The notes beneath the pieces were generated by a model. The model had not been told where the DNA came from and ran no database searches. It saw nothing but the letters and a program-made list of their open reading frames with translations. Of a stretch of DNA of 64,000 bases, positions 36,801 to 47,952 are shown piece after piece. Source of the stretch: Coptis chinensis (taxonomy: Eukaryota > Streptophyta > Magnoliopsida > Ranunculales > Ranunculaceae); the NCBI GenBank assembly GCA_015680905.1, contig JADFTS010000035.1, forward strand, positions 1-64,000, given 5' to 3'. Positions within the stretch are counted from its first letter, which is position 1; each line of letters opens with the position of its first letter. The translations under genes and the position numbers were made by a program.

Positions 36801-38826
36801 TTCTTTCCAAGATAGATGATTCATTTACATAGTCATAACTTTTTTCTAAATTAAGCATTTCTAGACGTTGGATCGGAAAAATTTTACTCAATATTTATTT
36901 TATGAAAAAGTTTGATTTAAGTTGCGCATAACTTGACCATGTTACGTTGCAAATGCCACAGGAGGGTCTTAGGCCTAGGCGGGATCCTTGGGATTAGACA
37001 TCAAGCTAAACTTTGCATTGGGTGTCGGTTTGTTTCTAATTGCCGGTATCATTGCCTAACATCTCTCAGATCACCTTATTTCTTGAACTGTCATAATTAA
37101 TCAAGACTGCAATGCCAGCATCTCTTAAGTTGTTGTACATCAGCTTTTCTTATAACACCCCCACTAAAGATAACAAAAATATTCTTGAAGTAAATATAAC
37201 AGAAGGGAATGAATTCTCTCGAAGGTGCAACGTTTATAGCTTTGTTGTGATCTTGAGAGGGAAGACGACAATGTTTGAACGAGGATATTGCAGTCCTTGG
37301 TGCGTGAGGAATAGACATCCGGTGTAGTTGATTTTGTAGTACTGAGTTAATTTGACATCGAATAAGGGATGGCGACTTTCCTTCGATTCCCGTTGAATTG
37401 GAAATTTGGAAATAAGTTTTACTGTAAGTTTTATTTTAGTGTTTTGTCTTTTATATTTGACTAAGTTGTTCACTTAGGATTATCTTTCTTTGTTGAAATC
37501 TTATTTCTTTTACATGTTCTAAAAAAAAAAAAAAAAAAATCTTTTATTCGAAGAGTATGACATACAACAAAAAAAAAAGGAAAAATTTTTTTTTAAAAAA
37601 AAATCATTTAGAGATATACTCTAACTTAGATAAAATTTGTTGTCCACTTTTGAAAAATATCTAACGGTCCAAAAATGTCTAGTTTTTGCAATCATCATTT
37701 GTCAAAGTTAAAAATTGTCAAACATGTTGAATTTTTGTAGAGATGTTCCTTATGGTTAGTAGTTCAAATCCACAAAAAATGAGGTTTTAAATCAGTGAGC
37801 ATAGGCTTTAATTTCTGGATTTTTTTTCACTTTTGTTGGTAAATTTTTAGGTGTGACTTTGGAACCCCTCTTGAAAGTTTTATTTAATTTGTCTTTTGAA
37901 TACCTTAAGATTATGGTTAGAATACCTGTACACTTTCAATCTTTTTGTATATGGGATGATTGACCTTGAGATTGTATTGGAATAAAGAAAAACATTTACA
38001 TTAATTTGTTTGTAAGGTGTTGCTAATTACCGATTATTTACAATAAAACATTTATGAGTATTACTCAGTGCCTTGCTTCTGTAATTGGTCACTGCATTGT
38101 CAGTCTATTCTTTCCATGATAGATGATTCATTTACATAGCCATAACTTTTTTCTAAATTAAGAATTTCTAGACGTTGGATCGGAAAATTTGTACTCAATA
38201 TTTATTTATGAAAAAGTTTGATTTAAGTTGCGCATAACTTTACCATGTTATGTTGCAAATGCCACAGGATGGCCTTAGGCCTAGGCGGGATCCTTGGGAT
38301 TAGACATCAAGCTAAACTTTGCATTGGGTGTCGGTTTGTTTCTAATTGCCGGTATCATTGCCTAACATCTCTCAGATCACCTTATTTCTTGAACTGTCAT
38401 AATTAATCAAGACTGCAATGCCAGCATCTCTTAAGTTGTTGTACATCAGCTTTTCTTATAACACCACCACTAAAGATAACAAAAATATTCTTGAAGTAAA
38501 TATAACTGAAGGGAATGAATTCTCTCGAAGGTGCAACATGTATAGCTTTGTTGTGATCTTGAGAGGGAAGACGACAATGTTTGAACGAGGATATTGCAGT
38601 CCTTGGTGCGTGAGGAATAGACATCCGGTGTAGTTGATTTTGTAGTACTGAGTTAATTTGACATCGAATAAGGGATGGCGACTTTCCTTCGATTCCCGTT
38701 GAATTGGAAATTTGGAAATAAGTTTTACTGTAAGTTTTATTTTAGTGTTTTGTCTTTTATATTTGACTAAGTTGTTCACTTAGGATTATCTTTCTATGTT
38801 GAAATCTTATTTCTTTTACATGTTCT

Positions 38827-38864
<38 letters not shown>

Positions 38865-39678
38865 TTAGAGATATACTCTAACTTAGATAAAATTTGTTGT
38901 CCACTTTTGAAAAATATCTAACGGTCCAAAAATGTCTAGTTTTTGCAATCATCATTTGTCAAAGTTAAAATTTGTCAAACATGTTGAATTTTTGTAGAGA
39001 TGTTCCTTATGGTTAGTAGTTCAAATCCACAAAAAATAAGGTTTTAAATCAGTGAGCATAGGCTTTAATTTCTGGATTTTTTTTCACTTTTGTTGGTAAA
39101 TTTTTAGGTGTGACTTTGGAACCCCTCTTGAAAGTTTTATTTAATTTGTATTTTGAATACCTTAAGATTATGGTTAGAATACCTGTACACTTTCAATCCT
39201 TTTGTATATGGGATGATTGACCTTGAGATTGTATTGGAATAAAGAAAAACATTTACATTAATTTGTTTGTGAGGTGTTACTAATTACCGATTATTTACAA
39301 TAAAACATTTATGAGTATTACTTTCGAGTGTCTTGCTTCGTAATTGGTCACCTGCATTGTCATCTATTCTTTCCATGATAGATGATTCATTTACATAGCC
39401 ATAACTTTTTTTCTAAATTAAGCATTTCTAGACGTTGGATCGGAAAATTTGTACTCAATATTTATTTTATGAAAAAGTTTGATTTAAGTTGCGCATAACT
39501 TTACCATGTTATGTTGCAAATGCCACAGGATGGCCTTAGGCCTAGGCGGGATCCTTGGGATTAGACATCAAGCTAAACTTTGCATTGGGTGTCGGTTTGT
39601 TTCTAATTGCCGGTATCATTGCCTAACATCTCTCAGATCACCTTATTTCTTGAACTGTAATAATTAATCAAGACTGCA

Positions 39679-39894
39679 ATGCCACCATCTCTTAAGTTGT
39701 TGTACATCAGCTTTTCTTATAACACCACCACTAAAGATAACAAAAATATTCTTGAAGTAAATATAACTGAAGGGAATGAATTCTCTCGATGGTGCAACGT
39801 GTATAGCTTTGTTGTGATCTTCAGAGGGAAGATGGCAATGTTTGAACGAGGATATTGCAGTCCTTGGTGCGTGAGGAATAGACATCCGGTGTAG
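39679..39894 (+). other. Recurrent 71-codon open frame of array 3 (example)
   Basis: A frame with SLKLLYISFSYNTTTKDNKN, ILEVNITEGNEFSR, YSFVVI and MFERGYCSPWCVRNRHPV ends at the same TAG in units 3, 4 and 5 (37112-37327, 38418-38633, 39679-39894). A related version is in unit 1 (34556-34771), while unit 2 has a frameshift and a TGA. A 73-codon frame lies on the opposite strand of units 3 to 5. No signal peptide, no known domain. It may be a remnant exon or simply a product of repetition. Confidence 0.35.
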
Positions 39895-40084
39895 TTGATT
39901 TTGTAGTACTGAGTTAATTTGAGATCGAATAAGGGATGGCGACTTTCCTTCGATTCCGTTGAATTGGAAATTTGGAAATAAGTTTTACTGTAAGTTTTAT
40001 TTTAGTGTTTTGTCTTTTATATTTGACTAAGTTGTTCACTTAGGATTATCTTTCATTGTTGAAATCTTATTTCTTTTACATGTT

Positions 40085-40085
<1 letters not shown>

Positions 40086-40148
<63 letters not shown>
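40086..40148. repeat. 63-nt poly-A tract
   Basis: An uninterrupted A run at the 3' side of the last array 3 unit, in the position where earlier units have 20-35 A. Confidence 0.9.
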
Positions 40149-40152
<4 letters not shown>

Positions 40153-40299
40153 TTAGAGATATACTCTGACTTAAATAAAATTTGTTGTCCACTTTTGAAA
40201 AATATCTAACGGTCCAAAAATGTCTAGTTTTTGCAATCATCATTTGTCAAAGTTAAAAATTGTCAAACATGTTGAATTTTTGTAGAGATGTTCCTTTTG

Positions 40300-40483
40300 G
40301 TTCGTAATTTAATTGGAATACAAATTATGGGCTATTCAAAGCATCTATACAAATCAAACCTTGCATTCACGGACCTCCATCTCCATCCCGATTCGATTCA
40401 GAGCCACAAATTATCAAAATGGCTGCTTCAGCCCAAGCTCCTGTGCTCACTTCCCTTGTCTTTCTTTCTGTCCTTTACGCGCG
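40300..40483 (+). other. Unique segment with a possible first exon
   Basis: Between the end of array 3 and copy B is a unique stretch of more balanced composition. An ATG at 40419 opens MAASAQAPVLTSLVFLSVLY, a short hydrophobic N-terminus, and the frame continues into the duplicated block as NRNSAHLLSEKETTHFSKSD before a stop near 40580. No family recognised, so it may be a chance frame. Confidence 0.25.
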
Positions 40484-41066
40484 GTTAAATCGCAACTCAG
40501 CTCACCTGTTATCGGAGAAAGAAACAACTCATTTCAGCAAATCAGATAGGCTATTCTTGTCAGAGGATAGCCGGCCATAGGGAAAGGCTGCTCATAATAT
40601 TCCATTGCCCAAAACTAGATGAGAATAAAGCTCATCCTTCACGGTTTCTCTAAGTAATGTATACCATACTTTCTTGGATAAGCAATCCAGTTTAATATGA
40701 TTAGTTCAAAAGCAGTAGCAAAACAAAAGGGTTAGAATTCCTTCTTTATCGATCCACTACTATCTCACTGTTCACCTCAACCGTAGCCCAAGAGAGCTCA
40801 TATCAAGGATAGGATCAACGCCAACTATCACCAGATATTTCCGCTGTCCTTTTCAACAAATACAACCCAGGGAATAAGGTAAGCTAACCGTAAGCTTATT
40901 CTCTTTTACCTAGCCCAGAGCAATGCCGGCTGCAATCAAAGACCTGCTTTTTCTCGATCTTATCTCTTGTTTTTATTCCTTTTGACTTCTATTTTATCTA
41001 TAAACTAAATCATGTATAAGTATCATAGCGCAAGTAGCTGAAGCATGACGCTACCTCGGCGCTTGA

Positions 41067-41740
41067 CGTGCCGAGCAAGGTAAGGAAGTTCATGGGTAGG
41101 ACCATTACAGGGCAATCAAGTGGCACCGACACCCCAGTAACAGGTGTTCAACAAAATGGAAGTGCAAAGCAAGCTTAGCCATTGTACATACTTTAATTGC
41201 ATCGAGTACATATAAACTCTGCTTTGTCTGCCTTTGTATTTCAGAGGGATTTCTAATTTTTTTTATGGAATATCCTTCCCAACTTTGGATTCATTAACTT
41301 GTACCTAATTCCCCGCTATATTTCATGCTCACAATTCTAGTATCTGCACTCCAACTTATGCTGTAATGCTACATGATTGTTATTGTCTTCGCTGCCGATT
41401 CTTTTGGAGTATAGTGTGAAATGTGTAACGGTGTCAAGCGGGTCAATGCAAGGACTGCTTAATGAAGTGGCCCATTGTTGTGGTCATAATATGTTGATGT
41501 GTGCTCCTAATGCGCTATTTCTTTGCTGCAGCTGCGTCACATGTCCTCATATCTGCTCCTACCTCCTTTCTTCCACCGCTACCACCTTTTTCTTTGGAGT
41601 GCTCGACCTCCTGTTTGCACCGCTTCTATTTCCCTGCTGCTACTACTTCTTTCTTGTCATGTAATGTATTCAAGGCGGCCAGACTCTCTCTCACCCAATT
41701 TGTAATATAACAAAATTCACTCACAATTCTCAATACACTA
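41067..41740 (+). other. Possible terminal-exon remnant, then unassigned DNA
   Basis: From about 41067 a frame reads VPSKVRKFMGRTITGQ and TDTPVTGVQQNGSAKQA to a TAG near 41179, followed by AT-rich sequence that looks like a 3' untranslated region. Sequence composition is gene-like, but I cannot name a family. The remaining stretch to 41740 has overlapping open frames rich in Cys, Leu and Ser with no recognisable domain. Confidence 0.28.
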
Positions 41741-43572
41741 TTGTCTCTCTCTCGTCATACATTCATATCAATTTCAATTGGACAAGGAACTTAAATCTGT
41801 GGTAGAATGGCCTTCTATTCAATTAATGTGATTCTAAGAAGCATAGGGCTCTAGACTTGATGAAAATTGGTGTAGATTAGGTTATTTTAAATCTTTGGTA
41901 AGCATGACAAGGAAGTGCGTTTCGTGTCTTAGTCATGTTCGATTGTGTAGCAGCTCTTGAGGGGCATAGATTGCAGTAGGAGTTTCTTGGACAAATACAT
42001 TAAGGTATATCCAACCTTCTTAGAACTTGTTTCTCACCTCGCCTAGGTTGCATACAACCTATTTTGGAAACTTAAATTATGAAGAAGCACTTCGTAAGTG
42101 GCCTAGGGAAATCCCCCTCGAGTTCAAGTGCATCCGGAATCGGTATGATGCTCATTCTTGCAGATGGTGAGTGGAGGGTTGGATTTTGCAAGACAACTAA
42201 TATTACACTGCTTTGAATCTGTTTGCAAAGGTGATTGTCTTCAAAATGGAGAACTAGATCTCATGGAGGATGATTGCTTTTATGGCTCATAAGAATCTTC
42301 TTCTCCAAAACCTCATGTTTGTTTTACGCACTTTGACTTTAAAGATGAGCTTTTTGGGTTCCTTAATCTCTCACTCTATCGACTATTGCAGAAAGATAAA
42401 CTTAAAGCGCACTTGGGATAAAGCATTAAAAATTGCCGGTCTAGAGTATTTTGAGCATTGTGTGAGTCTCTCTCGTGCATTGGTCCCAGTTGATGATGCA
42501 TGTGGCAGTGGGATATTGAGCCTTCTTAATAGATATATTTAGTTGATTCACGTGTTTTACCTGTCTCTTAGCCTTTGTCTACAAAATTTTGCCAAGGCAT
42601 TAGAAAGCCAAAGATACGACAGCTAATCAGCAACATATTGGGTCCAATTCCAAACAATTATTTTCTGATCAATTCAGTCCTGGAATCATGCTATGGTTCA
42701 TCTCTTCTTCCCGAAAACTATGGTGATCTAAAAGATCTAGTTCACTTTGTCGAGAACTCGAGGCTCTTATGGACTTATTTCAAGCAACTATTCATTAGCC
42801 TTTGCAGTTTGTAAATTGATAACTGTCAAATCTGTTTCCACTGGCATTGCATCTGCTAGTGTGTTTTTCTGGGCATGCTCACTCCTGCTGAATTCGATCT
42901 ATCAGGCTTACCCAGTAGCACCAGAGCATACATGGGTAGAGGTGTCTGGTATATTGAGTAATCTAGTCGAAGACCAGGGTATGCTTGAGAGCTTCCATCA
43001 ATGTGCTTTGTCAGTATATCCTTTTTCTGCTAAGCTTTGGACATCCTATTATAATTTTCTTAAGAAGAAGACAGAAAGTGGGACTTCAGTTGTACAAATA
43101 GCAAAGGAAAGAGGTATTAAAGTTGAGTGACTTGTGAACAGTTTTAGGTGCTAGGAGTATGCACGTACACGCCAACCTTTGTCTTTGGCAATTGGGATAC
43201 TGCATGATTAGGGAAAATAAACATGTATATGAAGGTGAACTAATTCTAGTCAGAGACATATTAGCACCGGGTCAACTGATTCTTTTTCCAAAGAGGTTAA
43301 TTTAGGTTACGCTTGCCAGTTTTGTAGTCTAACAGATTTGATGCACATACGTGGATTGCGGCCTACAGAAGTCCCAAGTGTTGTTGGTACAGTTATACAA
43401 GTTTGGTCTCTTTTGTTTTTGTATAGGTACATCATTTCTTTTACATGAGTTTCATGTTGTAATCTTGATAGAAATGATAGGCGATTGTTGTACTGTGCTT
43501 CTCAGAGCAGTGTAACTTATGTTATATATGAAAAAATAGCTTTGTTTTAACAAATATACAAATGTTAAGAAA
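41741..43572 (+). pseudogene. Degenerate fragment of a helical-repeat gene (zf-C3H1-like), copy 2
   Basis: Better preserved than copy 1. Open stretches give WDKALKIAGLEYFEHCVSLS, RALVPVDDACGSGILSLLNR (42270-42542), SCYGSSLLPENYGDLKDLVH (42575-42814), and AYPVAPEHTWVEVSGILSNL followed by CALSVYPFSAKLWTSYYNFL (42747-43130), ending SVVQIAKERGIKVE and a TGA. Known: LSVYPFSxKLWxxYYxF has the look of a half-TPR repeat. The order recalls the C-terminal half of plant proteins with a putative zf-C3H1 domain, which are linked to nuclear RNA surveillance in animals. Frame changes between segments include a shift near 42770 inside LVHFVE...LW, and introns may account for only some gaps. The last segment (128 codons) is the cleanest and may be a nearly intact last exon. 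Confidence 0.58.
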
Positions 43573-44629
43573 CATAATTCTAGCCTGTTATATACTTGTA
43601 TCCACTGAAAAGTTTGAAAATACACAAGTGCTTCATTCACATTTTGATAAATGGCGAACGGCAAAGAGAGCATGGAGTTTGATGCAGAAAATGCTCAACT
43701 GGCTTGTGTAGACTGTAGAGGACCAAATGACAGTTTCATTGCAGCTGATTTTTGTTGGTTGTTCCTTATTTTTTCAAAGACACATTATACATGACACCCA
43801 AACGTATGGGAGTGACTATGTATGTATCTTAGTGTAGATGTATGATCTTATTCTAGAATTTTGATATCAACAACAAATGTAGTATTGTAGTCTAAAACAA
43901 ACACTGTAAAAGTGTAATTCGAAACTATGTACATCGGAATTCTTCAATTTTTGTTACATTTCTTTTTCTTCGTGTTTTATCCCTTTAAAAATATACCAAA
44001 CTGAAATCTCTCTTGGATGGTCAAATCTAAAACAATACAAATAGCTTTATATGACTCTGAACCTTGTACCGTCATGTAGGGATTGGATCGTTCTTAAGTT
44101 CTCTTCTCTAAAGCACGGACGCACCTACCAAAGGGTTGTGTCCGTGTCGGGCGCGATGCCGCGCCGGACACTAAACCGGACACGAGTCAGGACGCGGTCA
44201 AGACTAGGATTTTAATTTAAAAAAATATAAAATAAATCAAAATAATACTAAAAAAATCAATTTTTCCGGTTTTTATTTTGGTAAAACTTATGACATGTTT
44301 TTAAAGTTTGATTAGGAAATATTAAACTTAATCTTGGGGCTATTTATCTTGAATAGTTCTGAATTTATAAATGTTGATACATTTAATTTAGTTTTTAATG
44401 TTCTATTTATATAAAACTAGTAAATGACGTGATATTGCTTTTTTATTTTGGAAAAATTAATGTTTGAGCTTTAATTACAGTCATAAGTTTCATTTCTGAT
44501 TGCAAATAAGTGTGTATGCGGGATCAGAAAATGCATGCAGTGTTACTTTAAATGATGTAATAGAAAATTTTGAACAATAAAATAAATTTTAGCTATTAGT
44601 GAAAACAAATGAGAGTGGAAAAAAACAAA
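43573..44629. other. No gene recognised
   Basis: AT-rich DNA downstream of the C3H1-like fragment. A GC-rich island at 44100-44210 carries GTGTCCGTGTCGGGC and the near-inverted GGACACTAAACCGGACACG, possibly the end of an unidentified inverted-repeat element. Nothing else is supported. Confidence 0.4.
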
Positions 44630-44984
44630 GGGTTATTTAGACTTTGGTACCACATTTTACACCGATATTAGGAAATAGTACCACTTCTGTCAGTTGACCG
44701 AGTTCACCGAAGTCAAACTGTTCAATCTGTTCTAATTTTCATAATGTCCACAATACCCTCAGGGTTTTTTAGACTTTGGTACCACTTTTTAGACCGATAT
44801 TAGGAAATAGTACCAAATTTCAAAATAATTAGGAAATAGTACCACTTCTGTCAGTTGACCAAGTTGAACGAAGTCGCACTGTTTACAAAACATGCATGCC
44901 CGAGTTAAATAATTTCACCTCTGGTATTTCGTCCTTTATACTTTCGATATTTACCATGCCAACACTGCCAAATGTTCATTCCGA
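44630..44984. repeat. MULE left terminal inverted repeat
   Basis: Pairs with 46488-46854. The module GACTTTGGTACCAC ... TTAGGAAATAGTACCA occurs at its outer end and again from 44762, so the repeat is internally duplicated. Confidence 0.9.
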
Positions 44985-45195
44985 GAGAGATCATCATCAA
45001 GCGGTACTGATGGACTATGGAAGTTCTCCTGCATCATTGAAGCATGCAAATCCTCTAAAGGTGTTTCCAGCTCCCTCAAGACCACCAACTATGACTCGCC
45101 AGGAAAAACTTGAAAAATTAAAATTGAAAGACAAAGACATGAATACTTACATTGAAAACCAATTAGAGACATCGACAAAACCTTTGAGGAAATAG
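44896..45195 (+). pseudogene. Short captured gene fragment inside the MULE
   Basis: An open frame of 99 codons starts within the left terminal repeat and continues into the interior with YGSSPASLKHANPLKVFPAP, then SRPPTMTRQEKLEKLKLKDK. The PPTMTxQEKxEKL stretch faintly recalls the conserved block of plant LNK clock proteins (PPTMTPQEKIEKL), but the match is short and from memory. In copy A (24740-24865) the same DNA has a TAG in this frame. It lies head-to-head with the kelch pseudogene. Confidence 0.35.
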
Positions 45196-45321
45196 TAATC
45201 GCAGCGGTCAACAACAGCATGCAAGCAACCATCTCTGTCGTTGACATATATGAAACTTCAAACAGTGAATACGATAATATTCAACACAATTCACATCATA
45301 CGAAGAGAAAGTCCCTACAAG

Positions 45322-46242
45322 CTAGACCATGCATATAACTCCGTTTCCCAAATGAAACATACGTGTGTATCCTGCTCAACGATCGTGAAGATTTATTAAC
45401 TCGACGGCCTTTTCTAAACCATGCACCAGAATGAAGTCTTGCCCTCCCTGGACTAGATCATAGGCATACAATTCCTTTTTTGGCAAACAGAACATGTATA
45501 TACAGTCATCTACAATAACACTTCCACCCCGGTTCATATAGCAGTCCTTTCTTATAGGCAAAATTAGATCATATTTCCATAAATGAGTAGATACATCAAA
45601 ATAACACTCACAAACGCCATTGTATAACACAAGAATCTTCTTCTGTTTTTCATAAACTACGGGCATACCAACCCTACTCTTTAAAAGGTTAATAACCTTT
45701 TCAGAAGGATAAGGTAAACCTTCCCACCTATTCGTAGCCGGATCAAAACCTCTGCCCACGGCTCCCGGTAGAACCGAATACATAAATTTTCCCATCCAAA
45801 ACAGTCGTTAAAGTCGAAAACTTGCCACCGTGATTACATTCACGGTGCCCACACTCATACTAGCGATCTTGCTAAAAGAGGGAGTGTCAATGACACGGAC
45901 GGCGATAATGAGAATATGATGATATTAAGACAGCTGAGAATCACAGTCAAGACCTCCAATAATATAAACTTTAGAGTCTACTGAAGCACATCTAAATCCA
46001 TAAAGAAGGAAGCTCCCATAATAAACAAGGGACATTTTACTTTTACTATTACCAGTATCAAAGGTCGGATTTAACCCGTACAAGCGGTAATTACCTTTCA
46101 TAAACACAACAAAGCACACGGTCATCTTTTCCTTCGCTACATTGTCAGTTGGGCAGTTAACTACGCGAGGACGACGTTTCTTGGTTTCACTATTGATATT
46201 CAATTTTCTCTGCTTCATAAACTTTGATCCTATTCTCAACAT
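45322..46242 (-). pseudogene. Kelch-repeat protein pseudogene, copy B
   Basis: Begins MLRIGSKFMKQRKLN at 46242 and is open for 105 codons through YRLYGLNPTFDTGNSKSK and VYIIGGLDCDSQLS to the TAA shared with copy A. After a damaged interval, a 139-codon stretch (45376-45795) covers GRGFDPATNRWEGLPYPSE to VELINLHDR and stops at a TGA where copy A has CGA (Arg). The normal end (CMV then TAG at 45322) follows. Kelch-type beta-propeller strands are evident and no F-box is seen. Copy B preserves the N-terminal frame better than copy A; copy A preserves the C-terminal end better. Confidence 0.8.
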
Positions 46243-46487
46243 CCCAAGTTTTCCTCATAATCTAAACATCTCGTCTCCTTTTGTAACTAAAAGGTTTCTT
46301 CTTGATTTAAAAATTCAATTCTTTTGGGAAAAATAAATAAATAGTTCAGAAAGCCCGTGTTCCGGTTGTATCAAGGTTTAGTCCCGGCCCAAAATGATAA
46401 TACGGCATGTCAATTACACATTTATACGACTACCTTCTCTCTTGATGTTCTGGCCTAAATCTTTTTGTAAAGATGGCAACAGTAGAT

Positions 46488-46854
46488 TCGGAATGAACAT
46501 TTGGCATGGTAAATATCGAAAGTATAAAGGACGAAATACCGAAGGTGAAATTATTTAACTCGGGCATGCATGTTTTGTGAATAGTGCAACTTCGGTCAAC
46601 TGACAGAAGTGGTACTATTTCCTAATTTTTTTGAAATTTGGTACTCTTTCCTAATATCGGTCTAAAAAGTGGTACCAAAGTCTAAAAAACCCTGAGGGTA
46701 TTGTGGACATTATGAAAATTTGAACAGATTGAAACAGTTTGACTTCGGTCAACTCAATCAACTAATATAAGTGGTACTATTTCCTAATTTTTTTGAAATC
46801 TGGTACTATTTCCTAGTATCGGTATAAAAAGTGGTACCAAAGTCTAAATAACCC
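46488..46854. repeat. MULE right terminal inverted repeat
   Basis: Reverse-complement partner of 44630-44984, ending GTGGTACCAAAGTCTAAATA then ACCC at 46854. It shares the same nested duplication and differs from the left repeat by scattered substitutions and small indels. Confidence 0.9.
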
Positions 46855-47427
46855 AAAAACAAATCAATGTAACCACAGTTATATAAGTACAGGAAACAAT
46901 GTTTAAAAAATTGTTTATTCATAAATCTATTGCAAGCCTAAGCCTACCTCACATGAGTGCCATTTTCTCCCTTGATTCAAACATCATAGCCTTCTAAATG
47001 GTTAACCACCAGCGTGGCGATTATACCTCACTAGTAGAAATCTCATTGACCTCGACGAGGCAATCGATTTGAAATCCGAAACTTAAATCTCTGAACATTT
47101 TGCTTAAGTACTAATACCTTATTATCCAAGCCTCCCTTTATTTTCTTGAGCCTTGAATATTGTGTGCCTTGAATATTCTACTGTATTACAAACTAAGAAA
47201 AATCGGATTTTCTGTGAACCTGATTGAAAAAGATAATCGGGGAGTGCATACAATAAATATATCAACAACAACAACAACATTCTCTTTTATTCGAAGAGTA
47301 TATACTAAAAAAAAAAAAAAAATCTTTTATTCGAAGAGTATATACTATAAATAAAAAAAATAAAAAATAACAACAACAAAAACAACAACATTTTCTTTTA
47401 TTCTAAGAGTATATACTACAAAAAAAC

Positions 47428-47468
<41 letters not shown>

Positions 47469-47952
47469 ATCATCATTTTTTTTTTTTTGTAGATTATCCA
47501 CTACAAAAAAAAATAAAAATAAAAAAAAATCATTTAAAAATAAAAAAAATCAAAATCTCACAAAAGCAAAGCTAACTGAACTTATTCTGCTCAAATACAG
47601 TCGCGTGCAATACACTATAAGCTCCAAACAGCTTCCACTATTGAAGTTTGTGTCATCAATTCAGAATATACGTGTTGGTCTAACTACCTAGTGAAACATT
47701 CTTCCATATGTTCTACCTCATTACAAAGCCACGATCTTCGTCTAGGAAATCTGAAGTTAAAAAACCCATCTTGAAAAAATTAACTTTTCAACGCACATAC
47801 CACGTAGGAGTGTCGGACAAAAGCACATGTCTCATTTGGTGTGCTATCTCTTTCATATTGTGTGATATTTGTTTGTTTTCATTGATTGGTGTGATATTTT
47901 TAATTTTCTTTTTACATGTTGCATATTGTGCTCGACACACTTTTCGCCACAG

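Larger units (their letters stand above)
33824..40300. repeat. Array 3: five tandem units of 1.25-1.31 kb, unknown origin
   Basis: The anchor TAGTACTGAG occurs at 34781, 36032, 37337, 38643 and 39904, spacings 1,251, 1,305, 1,306 and 1,261 bp. Each unit holds TTTTTAGGTGTGACTTTGGA, a GGCCTAGGCGGGATCC block, a short overlapping pair of open frames on opposite strands, and a poly-A tract. In the first three units the A tract is followed by CTTTTATTC(G/A)AAGAGTAT. Units 2 to 5 are very similar to one another and unit 1 is more divergent, which suggests recent expansion from one end. I do not recognise a parent gene or element. Confidence 0.92.
44630..46854. mobile_element. Mutator-like element (Pack-MULE type), 2,225 bp
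   Basis: Seen: left terminal inverted repeat 44630-44984 (355 bp) and right 46488-46854 (367 bp), both ending GGGTTATTTAGACTTTGG at the outside. The flanks carry a perfect 9-bp direct repeat AAAAACAAA (44621-44629 and 46855-46863). No transposase is present. The interior contains a kelch pseudogene on the minus strand and a second short gene-like fragment on the plus strand. Known: 9-bp duplications and terminal repeats of hundreds of base pairs are the Mutator signature, and elements carrying host gene pieces are called Pack-MULEs. The terminal repeats are themselves composite, with the outer GGGTT-TTTAGACTTTGGTACC module repeated about 132 bp inward. Confidence 0.92.
40484..47262. repeat. 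Segmental duplication, copy B
   Basis: Aligns with copy A (24045-26996) over 40484-41066 and 44917-47262, and has about 3.85 kb in between that copy A lacks. It ends at the same position relative to the 1.5-kb array as copy A, so both arrays sit beside the same flank. Confidence 0.88.

Noticed and set aside
40086-40148. 63-nt A tract as proof of a retroposed mRNA end
   Set aside because: No flanking target duplication or AATAAA at the expected distance was found, and other units show variable A tracts that fit slippage expansion.
41377-41710. Overlapping open frames rich in Cys, Leu and Ser
   Set aside because: Three frames are open over the same DNA, none with a domain. Most likely a stop-poor, CT-rich stretch.
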